A stretch of 64,000 nt of DNA. It comes from Nocardioides sp. (GTDB lineage: Bacteria > Actinomycetota > Actinomycetes > Propionibacteriales > Nocardioidaceae). Shown piece after piece: positions 55,150-64,000 of this stretch. Every line of letters begins with the position of its first letter. Within the stretch, counting starts at the first letter, position 1. The stretch is from positions 1,960,001 through 2,024,000 of the forward strand of contig JBAOIH010000001.1 in the NCBI GenBank assembly GCA_037045645.1, in the 5' to 3' direction. Made by a program: the position numbers and the translations under genes. The notes beneath the pieces are model-generated. The model ran no database searches and was not told where the DNA came from. It saw only the letters and a list, made by a program, of their open reading frames with translations.

Positions 55150-58097
55150 CAGTCTCCTGCCGTCTGTTCAAGCACCTGCATGATCTGTTCCACGGCTGCC
55201 TTGCGCTGCTCGTCGGGCAACTTGATGACCGGCTTGTAGAGGTTCAGTCGGAGTCGGCGCTGCTCGTCCGTGTTCTCGATCCAGTTTGGGAACTTGCCGA
55301 GCAGGGTCTCGACTTCGCGGGCCACTGCCAGCGTGTCGAGGCCGGCGCTCGTGAGCCGCTCGTCGCGGCTGAGCTCCCAGTGGACAGCGAAGCCGACGTC
55401 GCTGAGACCACTCGCCTCAGCGGCCTTGCGTGCCGCCTCCTTCTCGACGACCAACGCCGCGATCTCGTCCATCGCGGCCATGCCCGTGATCTTGCGCTCC
55501 TCTAGGTTCTTGATCACCTGATCCGCTCGCTCCTTCAAGGCACGCAGCACCACTGCCTTCGCCGGGTCATCGTCCATCTCCTTCCGGAGCCCGCGAAGGA
55601 GGTTGTAGACCTTGCCTTCCTCGGGGCCGTCCTCGCCCTTGAGCTGCTCGAGGGTCTCGACATCGAAGGTGACAACCTTCGCGATGCGGCCAAGCCCCTC
55701 CTGCTCAGCGCTGCTCTCGATGAGGCGGCGCGTCTTGTACTCAAGGTCGCCGAGGAAGCCGCCAGTCTCGGAGAAGGCGTTGCGCACCGCGGCGTAGAGC
55801 TGGCTGAGGCGCTTGTACGTCTGGATGTGGTCGCGCAGTTCCGCCGAGGGAGAGAGAATCTCCCACAACGCCTCGACGTCCTTGTAGTCATCGAAGAATT
55901 GCTTGCGCGCATCCGGGTCGATGAAGCGGCCATAGACGACCTTCTCCAACTGCTGGTCCGGGCTGTCAGCTCGAATTCACCTGAAGGTAATTGTCTGCAG
56001 CCTCGCCGATGCGCCGGTGAAGGTCTTCCATCATGGTCTCGAGGTCTTCGATCGCCCCACCGATGTCGGCCGAGTCGAAGCGTAGTGCCTTCTGGAGCTC
56101 CCGCAGGACGCCGACGAAGTCGACCACCAGACCCACACGCTTCTGGACACCCTCAGCGTCGACGTACGGCCGGTTCACCCGAGCGATGGCCTGAAGCAGA
56201 ACGTGGTCACGCATCGGCTTGTCGAGGTACATGGCGTAGAGCACAGGCGCGTCGTAGCCAGTAAGCAGCTTGTCCGTGACGATCAGGATCTTTGGCTGCT
56301 CCGCAGGCTTCTTGAAGGACTTGCGCACCTCCTGCTCGCGAGTCTCGCTGAGTTGGAGTGCCGCGACGTCGGGGCGGTCAACCACGTCCGATGGGTTGCT
56401 GCTGTAAACGACCTCGGACCACTCCGGCGGCAGGTGCTGATCGAGCGCCTTCTTGTACTTGGCACACGTGGCGCGATCAACCGCGACCAGGAACGCTTTG
56501 TAGTGCAGCGGGTCGACGTTTTCCTTGAAGTGGTTCGCCACGAACTCAGCGACCCGCTCGACGCGGTCGTCGGCGCTCAGAAACGCCCGAATGCCAACGG
56601 CGCGGTCAAGGACCTTGTTGAGCTCTTCGACATCGGTAACATCCTCGCCTTCCGCGAGCGCAAAGAACTCCTCGTCGAGCTGCTCCGTCGGGATGGTCAT
56701 GTTCGACGGAGCCATCATGTAGCGGATGGGCAGCGTCGTGCCGTCGTCGATGGACTCCTTGATCGAGTACCTGTCGAGGTACCCGTCCTCGTCCTGCATA
56801 CCGAAGATCTGGAAGGACCCGGACCCGCCCTTGGCACTGCCGACCGGAGTTCCGGTAAAGCCGATTATGGTGGCCTGGGGCAGTGCCGCCATGAGGTAGG
56901 TGCCCAGCTCCTTGGCGACCGACCGGTGCGCCTCATCGATGAAGACGTAGATGTTGTCGCGGGGCGAGCTGTGCTTCTTGATCTCCTCGAACTTGTGGAT
57001 CATCGAGATGATCAGGCCTCGGAAGTCGGCGTCCAACAAGTCCTGAAGCTCAACCTTCGAGTTGGCGCGGCGGACCGCAATGTCGTTGGCCTGCATCTCG
57101 CCAAGGAGCCGGTCAACCCACTCGCGCAGCTGCCCTTCCAGTTCCGTCCGGTCGACGATGAGGATGACAGTGCCATTGTTGAAGCGCGCCTTGTCTTCGA
57201 GGACCAGGCGAGCTGCAGTGAGCAACGTGAAGGTCTTGCCGGATCCCTGGGTGTGCCAGATCAGACCACGATTCTTGTCGGGGTCGGCACAGCGGCCGAC
57301 GATCTTGTCGATTGCCCGCCGCTGGTGTTCGCGTAGCACGGACTTCCTGGTCTCGCCGTCCTCGACATAGAAGAGGATCCAGTGCTGCAGAGTGCGCAGG
57401 AAGTCCGTTGGCTCGAAGAAGGCCTGAACTGCGAAGCGGTAGCTCCTCGTCCGGCGTCTGCTTCCACTTTGAGATGAACGCGGCGGTTGGCGTTCCACGT
57501 CACGCCGTACCAGTAGTCGAGCAGGTGGGTGACGTTGAAGAGCTGGGCGAGCCGCCAGCAGCTCCGGGGTCTCCTTCTCGTAGCGCCGGAGCTGCTTCAC
57601 AGCCCGGTCGAGCGCGTCCGCCGTCCTTCGGGTTCTTGTGCTCGACGATCGCCACCGGCAGCGCCGTTGACGACAAACATGACGTCGGCACGGTTGCCCT
57701 TACGAGCGAGCGGCTCGATCTTCCACTCCCACGTGACGACGAAGTCGTTGTTACTGGGCGCGTCGAAGTCGATGACCTGGATCGGGCGGTGACGCTTCTC
57801 AGCCTCGTCGTACCACTGGCGCTCGCCCCGGATCCAGGCCAACACCTCGCGGTTGCCCTCGATCGTGGTCGGCAGCGCGTCGATGGTGTCGACGATGGCG
57901 CGCGCCTGGTCCTCGCTCAGCCAGGCGTTGAACACCAGCAACTTGGCCTCCAGGTCGTCGCGGAAGATCATGTTGGCGCGCCCCTGGCGCTTGGCCTCCG
58001 CCTCGGCCGGGTTAAGCGGCGACCAGCCGATCTCGACGGCGTGCTTCACCATCGGGAACTGCACGGTGTCGCCCTCGTTGATCTTGAGCGTGGTCAC
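55149..58097 (-). pseudogene. hsdR: Type I restriction enzyme R subunit (HsdR), several frameshifts
   Basis: The repaired product is ~980 residues, normal for HsdR. The N-terminal nuclease part has PLARKGNRADVMFVV then, in another frame, PVAIVEHKNPKD (ExK). The helicase motors have WHTQGSGKTFTL, VFIDEAHRS and IIGFTGTPVG; the C-terminal helical domain ends at 55149. The frame changes at least five times between 57430 and 57670 and once near 55966. The sections read in different frames join into a continuous HsdR, and the total length is a multiple of three. The start is GTG overlapping the hsdS stop. Confidence 0.85.
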
Positions 58098-59415
58098 TCT
58101 GCACCCTCCTGAGCGTCGGTCGGAGCCAGTGGCAGTGCCGAGAGATCGAGCTCGTCCACCGTGGTCGTCCCGGAGAACAGGCCGTGCAGAAGCGCGTCCA
58201 GAAGTTCCTGGAACGCCTCACCCTTCCGCAGGTGGTGCCTACGCTTGAGCTCGATCGTCTCGAGGATGGCGACGATCTGCTCCGCCTCGTCGGGATCCGT
58301 CGGACACGCGACCTCGAAGGTCTCGATGTCGTGGAGGTTGAGTGTCATGGTGCCGTGGGCCGACCGTGCGATCTGGCGCAACAAGCGCTCCTTGCCGGCG
58401 TAGATCGCCGCCCGAAGGAAGCGTCCGGAGAAGGTGCTGCGTGAGACCAAGGCCTTGACGTCTTGGTTGAACGCCATGGGACGGGTGATCTGCGCGACCG
58501 GCAGATCCTTGGCCAGGCCCATTCCACGGACGAGGAGCAGGACCGCGTCGGCCGGTGCGAGACGACTCCCGGCAGCGACGCCAGCGGCCGAAGCGTGGTC
58601 AGCGGCGTCATCGAGCGACGCCGACTTCAAGTCCTTCCCAGACACCCACGGGATGTCACCCGTCCAGTACGCCTTCTCGGCCTTACGAGGCGTCCCCCCG
58701 CTCCAGATGTCACAGAGGTCCGCGATGGGCCGGGGACGCCAGCTTGCCGGCATGAGGCCGATCTCGGTCTCCTGCTGCGGTTCGCGCCGAAGACCGAGGG
58801 AGAACAGCTCGGCCAGGGCGCCGTCACCGAGTGTGGTGGCCTGAACCGCACAAGCCGACTCCGAGCGCACCGCGGCCTGGAGAAGGTCCAGAACCTGCAC
58901 AATGCGAGCCTGCTCCTCGACCGGCGGAATCACGACCGGCATGGACTCCAGGACGGCGATGTTCACGCCGCCCTTGAGCCGGTCACCCTTGTGCAGATCG
59001 ATGTGCGCCCAGTACTCATCGGTCTGCATGTAGAAGTACAGGTACCTCGGCAGGAGTTTGCGCCGCTTGGCTCTCAGCCGGATCAGGTACGAGGCAAAGA
59101 CCGCATCGTCGGGCGTCGTGCCGATGTAGAACGACTTACCGGTCGTCGCCCCGATACGAGCGACCACCACGTCTCCGGGGAGCAGGCGCTTGCTGCGGAG
59201 CACGTCCGGCGGGCACTTGCAGTACGGCACCGTCACCCAGTCGACCTGGCCGCCCTGGATGTCGGTAATGCGGAGGAACTTGGTACCGCTCGCGTCGTCC
59301 GACGCGCTATCCGTGTAGCCGTACTCCGGGCGCTCGATGTAGTCGCCGAGAACCCCAGCGGTCCACCCAGCAGGCAAGGAGTCGAGCTCGGCCAACCCGT
59401 CATCAGCCAGCGCGG

Positions 59416-59419
<4 letters not shown>
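58094..59419 (-). CDS. hsdS: Type I restriction enzyme specificity subunit (HsdS)
   Basis: The product is 441 residues with two target-recognition domains. Each half has the typical phrases: LPAGWTAGVLGDYIERPEYG and LRITDIQGGQ in the first, and ASWRPRPIADLCDIWSGGTP and IPWVSGKDLK in the second. Conserved helices separate them (IPPVEEQARIVQVLDLLQAA; DEAEQIVAILETIELKRR). It is intact, in contrast to both partners. The gene overlaps hsdM and hsdR by 4 bases each. Confidence 0.93.
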
Positions 59420-61271
<1,852 letters not shown>

Positions 61272-61281
61272 GTTTGCTATG

Positions 61282-61302
61282 TTTGCGATACAACCTCGCA
61301 AA
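61282..61302. promoter_or_regulatory. Candidate operator palindrome of hsdM
   Basis: A perfect 7-bp inverted repeat TTTGCGA-N7-TCGCAAA lies 10 bases upstream of the hsdM ATG. Adjacent to it the minus strand has the direct repeat GCAAACATAGCAAACAT running into the start codon. Such a site is expected for binding by the HTH at the HsdM N-terminus. Confidence 0.55.
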
Positions 61303-61303
61303 A

Positions 61304-61487
61304 TCAAGAGGAGCCGTGATCTTTTTTTGGGATCCGGGCCCACGAAGCCAGGTCGCTTCAGGGGCGTCGTGAGCGTGTAGTCGTCGACCTCAAGGCAGTG
61401 CTGGCCGGAGCGCGCACCCGGCAGCCCGACCTCGACGGGTACCGCCTCGTCGAGCGTCTGTGTCGCGTCGCGGAGATACCTGATCAT
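61304..61487 (-). CDS. Possible small protein upstream of hsdM
   Basis: From ATG 61487 a coherent ~55-codon sequence reads MIRYLRDATQTLDEAVPVEV and ends PGFVGPDPKK. At a run of seven A (61322-61328) the current frame runs on into hsdM, but with one A fewer or two more it ends DHGSS at 61304. So it is either a short gene with a homopolymer error or an N-terminal extension of HsdM. I do not recognise it. It is divergent from the AlbA-like gene. Confidence 0.35.
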
Positions 61488-61521
61488 CAGACGCCGACAC
61501 CTGCCCGCGGTCTTGCGGCGA

Positions 61522-62760
61522 ATGGCAGCTGATCCTCACGACCCGGGTTCGTCGGTAGTCACTGCTAGAACACTTGTCGTGAGCAAGAATCCTCAGGCCT
61601 CCCGCTTCAGGGAGGTGAGCACCGCAGCGAAGCGCATCCTCGCGCTCGGAGAGTCGGATCGCTACGAGTTCAAGCGCGACGTCGACGTCGTCACCCCAAG
61701 ACTGCTCGCGGCTCTCGCAAACTGGGTCTCACTCGAACCGAGTCGCGACGCCGCTCACCTTCTGGTCGGCGTCGACGAGGTCGAAGACAAGGACACTGGC
61801 CTCGTACTTGGAGTGCCCTTCGGCCTCCCCAAGGGCCTCGACAAAGCCGTGGCCCGGATCCAAGACATGGCCAGCAAGACCCGTCCAATCCCCGTAGATG
61901 TCCGGATCATCGAGGAAGGAGTCGACGAGCCGACGCCGTTCCTCCGGGTCGAGATCCGTCCGACAATGGCGCCGCACTTCGACGACGAGGGCCGCCGCCA
62001 GACACGACAGGGCAGATCCACCCGAGCGCTCACGGACGACGAGCTCCTCGGCATCTACCTCGATCGCGAAGCTGGAAGCTTCGCCACTCGCTTCCGTCAG
62101 ACAACGACGGAGTTGCAGTCCGCGGTCGGAGCAGTTGGCAACCAAGTCGACCAGATCGCGGAAGGCATCCAGAGGAACATCGCTGAGCCGATCGAGCGCA
62201 TGACAGCGACTGCCGAGGAGGCCGCCGAGGCGGCACGATCTGCGGCATCTGCAGCCGACTCCGCCAATGCCGCCGCTGACACGACATCGTACGAGGTAGA
62301 ACACGTCCAACGCTTGGTGAGAGATCTCCAGGACGCCGTCAACGATCTCGACGACGAGTCTCACGAGAACCTTGTGTTCCGGATCGTCCAGGCACGGCGC
62401 AAAGTGTGGTGGAACTTCACCCTGGACACCTTCGAGCACACGTCAGCCCGGGCTACCAAGCTCGACGAACAGCTCCGAGAACTCCTGGCTCGCGACGTCT
62501 CGTTCGAGCCTGATCGAAACAGCTGGGAGCTCGCCGTGTGGCAGGACCTTCTGCGCGACCGGCAGGAACAGCGTCGAGGGCGCGGAACGCAGAAATGGTG
62601 GATGGAAGCGATCAGGCAGGTGTTCACGTTCATGGAGCGCCCCGCCTACGCGGCCCCTGACCTCCCGGACCTGCGCTCAGCGATCCAGGCGGACATCGAC
62701 CACGAGGTCGACGATCCCGAGAGCATCACGAACCAGTTCAAGGCACTACTGGACGAATAG
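61522..62760 (+). CDS. AlbA_2 (Schlafen-type) domain protein with coiled coil
   Basis: The product is 412 residues from ATG 61522; a GTG at 61579 (MSKNPQASRFREV) is also possible. The N-terminal ~130 residues have the AlbA_2 divergent ATP-binding pattern: GESDRYEFKRDV, LAALANWVSLEPSRDAAHL, LLVGVDEVED, and FLRVEIRPTMAP. The middle (about 190-290) is an Ala/Glu-rich coiled coil with EEAAEAARSAASAADSANAA. The C-terminus has several Trp-rich helices. AlbA_2 proteins occur with toxins and restriction systems. It faces away from hsdM. Confidence 0.72.
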   Translation: MAADPHDPGSSVVTARTLVVSKNPQASRFREVSTAAKRILALGESDRYEFKRDVDVVTPRLLAALANWVSLEPSRDAAHLLVGVDEVEDKDTGLVLGVPFGLPKGLDKAVARIQDMASKTRPIPVDVRIIEEGVDEPTPFLRVEIRPTMAPHFDDEGRRQTRQGRSTRALTDDELLGIYLDREAGSFATRFRQTTTELQSAVGAVGNQVDQIAEGIQRNIAEPIERMTATAEEAAEAARSAASAADSANAAADTTSYEVEHVQRLVRDLQDAVNDLDDESHENLVFRIVQARRKVWWNFTLDTFEHTSARATKLDEQLRELLARDVSFEPDRNSWELAVWQDLLRDRQEQRRGRGTQKWWMEAIRQVFTFMERPAYAAPDLPDLRSAIQADIDHEVDDPESITNQFKALLDE

Positions 62761-62883
62761 TGGACCTCGTGGCGCGACCAGTAGAGCCTTCACGAGTATT
62801 GAAGCGCCAATTGCGTTGTGCTTAAATCAAGTAGGCACAGTTGAAATTGACATTAACTCAAACGAGGTAGACACATTGGCTTT

Positions 62884-63537
62884 ATGATCACGTACGACAC
62901 TGACGCATCGATATATTCACCTACTCTCGCGGTCAGAGAATGTATCGAGAGCGCCTTCCGGGTGGCGCGCGAACTACTTCCCGAAATCCCAGCGGACATC
63001 ACCGTCGAGTTCAAGGATCGTCCCGAGCAGAGCGGCGTGGGCGTAAGCGGCTACCCGCGCACGGTTGGAGTAGTCGTACTGGCATGGGACACAGAGTTCC
63101 CAGATCCGCTCGCGCAGCTTTCAAGCCTGCGCACCGAGGTGCTGCACCAGGCATACCACTGGAGCCAGGGCTACACGTTCGAGTCGCCAACGGTGACGGC
63201 CCAGACCGCGCTTGACATCGCGGTTTACGAAGGCGCGGCGACAGCATTTGCACGTGAGCACTCCACGACTACGCCCTTGTGGAGCGACTACGACCCATTG
63301 GCCGTCTCGACGCTGCAGTCGTGGCGTAACGAGCTCGAGACCGTGCCGGTCGTTCTCTACGCTTCGACACGAGAGTTGTGGCGGCAGTGGGCGGGTCCGC
63401 AGGCTGATCCGAACGACAGTTGGCGCACGCACCGAGTCGGCACGTGGATCGTCGACCAATACATGGCGAGGTCCGGGACCTCGCCGGTAGATCTTCGCCA
63501 CCTGCCTCCAAACGAGATCCTCGAAGCCACGGCGTAA
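62884..63537 (+). CDS. Putative degenerate zinc peptidase (DUF2268-like)
   Basis: The product is 217 residues. The segment TEVLHQAYHWSQGY has the spacing of an HExxH peptidase, but Glu is replaced by Gln (His88, Gln89, His92); a downstream YEGAATAFAREH could supply the third ligand region. This layout recalls DUF2268-type proteins. The substitution suggests no peptidase activity, or a different one. The upstream 120 bases are A/T-rich for this genome, with the repeated words AGTAGGCACA and GGTAGACACA. Confidence 0.5.
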   Translation: MITYDTDASIYSPTLAVRECIESAFRVARELLPEIPADITVEFKDRPEQSGVGVSGYPRTVGVVVLAWDTEFPDPLAQLSSLRTEVLHQAYHWSQGYTFESPTVTAQTALDIAVYEGAATAFAREHSTTTPLWSDYDPLAVSTLQSWRNELETVPVVLYASTRELWRQWAGPQADPNDSWRTHRVGTWIVDQYMARSGTSPVDLRHLPPNEILEATA

Positions 63538-63641
63538 ACCTCGTGTGTTGTTGATTTGACACCAAGTGCCGGGCTGCCATTCGACCTCTGTTGCCACATG
63601 TGAAATAGCGTCCGATTACACTGAATTGGGCGCCAGCTTTG

Positions 63642-63669
63642 TTGACTTCTTCCATCAACTATTCATAAT
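63642..63669 (+). promoter_or_regulatory. Candidate sigma70-type promoter upstream of the ribbon-helix-helix gene
   Basis: TTGACT and CATAAT are separated by 16 bases in an A/T-rich patch, ~135 bases before the start at 63803. No other gene lies in 63538-63802. Confidence 0.3.
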
Positions 63670-63802
63670 GATGGGCGAAGCCAACGGACTGCCACCTCGC
63701 ACCTTGTTTTTGTCTCTCCGTTGGCTCCGCTCCTCGTCCGTGTTCTGCGGCTTCCAGATCACCATCCCGGTGACCGGCCGCACTCCATGGAGGAGGTACG
63801 CC

Positions 63803-64000
63803 ATGAGTGGCGAATCGCCGCCCACGACGGTGGGCAACGGCAGTCAGGTCCGAACCCTGGCTGTCCGGATCTCCGACGATCTGCGGGCACAGCTGGACGT
63901 TCTCGCCCAGCTGACCAACCGCACGGTCACCGAGGAGATCCGACTGGCCATTGAGGCCTGGATCGCGAAGAGCAAGAGCGACCCGGACGTCCTCAAGCAG
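63803..64000 (+). CDS. Ribbon-helix-helix (CopG/Arc-type) protein, 3' end outside window
   Basis: A strong ribosome site (AGGAGG, 6 nt spacing) precedes ATG 63803. The 66 visible residues contain VRTLAVRISDDLRAQLDVLA and NRTVTEEIRLAIEAWIAKSK, the strand-helix-helix pattern of RHH regulators that commonly serve as antitoxins or plasmid/ICE regulators. No partner is visible in the window because the gene reaches its edge. Confidence 0.8.
   Translation, partial: MSGESPPTTVGNGSQVRTLAVRISDDLRAQLDVLAQLTNRTVTEEIRLAIEAWIAKSKSDPDVLKQ

Noticed and set aside
61318..61330. Seven-T run as an intrinsic terminator
   Set aside because: No stable stem precedes it on the plus strand, and it lies within a plausible coding stretch on the minus strand.

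Overview
This window comes from a high-GC actinobacterial chromosome, most likely Nocardioides or another Nocardioidaceae. The support is the hrcA-dnaJ-rsmE-HIT-phoH-ybeY-CNNM and lepA/rpsT/holA/comEC/comEA/degV/leuS neighbourhoods, DUF3097, DUF222/HNH and mycothiol-type enzymes, very frequent GTACG words, and many starts with a TAnnnT hexamer 6-7 nt upstream (leaderless style). I saw no rRNA, tRNA, CRISPR array or integrase gene.

Region 1 (1-16.9 kb) holds the heat-shock and translation cluster, read on the minus strand, with a CIRCE operator before hrcA. It is interrupted by cargo: a secreted small protein, a copper-monooxygenase-like lipoprotein, and an ECF sigma factor with a GerMN/Gmad2 membrane protein. 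Then follow a beta-lactamase-fold hydrolase, DUF3097, hemW, an acyl-CoA ligase, an APH(6)-like kinase and a GH13 alpha-glucosidase.

Region 2 (16.9-30 kb) holds a winged-helix protein, a Nudix-DUF2332 fusion, a secreted protein-arginine deiminase homologue, a lipoprotein tripeptidyl aminopeptidase, an MFS remnant beside a DUF222/HNH gene, a palindromic repeat cluster, lepA, a mycothiol-dependent enzyme, SRPBCC and phosphotransferase genes, and a c-di-AMP (ydaO) riboswitch in front of an NlpC/P60 peptidase.

Region 3 (30-45.6 kb) is core: rpsT, holA, comEC, comEA, degV, leuS (with a leucine-rich leader peptide and attenuator-type terminator), an ArsR-MFS-SDR-hypothetical gene string, a NarL-type two-component system and a CPA1 antiporter.

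Region 4 (45.6-64 kb) is an accessory/defence island. An IS630-type element has split a coiled-coil gene. It is followed by a minus-strand array: type I restriction-modification (hsdM with an N-terminal HTH domain and a palindrome at its start, hsdS, hsdR), a YgjP-like metallopeptidase, an SF2 helicase with a nuclease-like tail, an AbiJ-NTD-like/PD-(D/E)XK protein, an unknown protein, an XRE-ImmA protein and a zincin. An AlbA_2-type protein, a degenerate-zincin protein and a ribbon-helix-helix protein lie beyond it on the plus strand.

At least ten genes are split by single-base or few-base frameshifts although the reconstructed proteins look intact. I annotate them as disrupted but suspect consensus indel errors for many of them.
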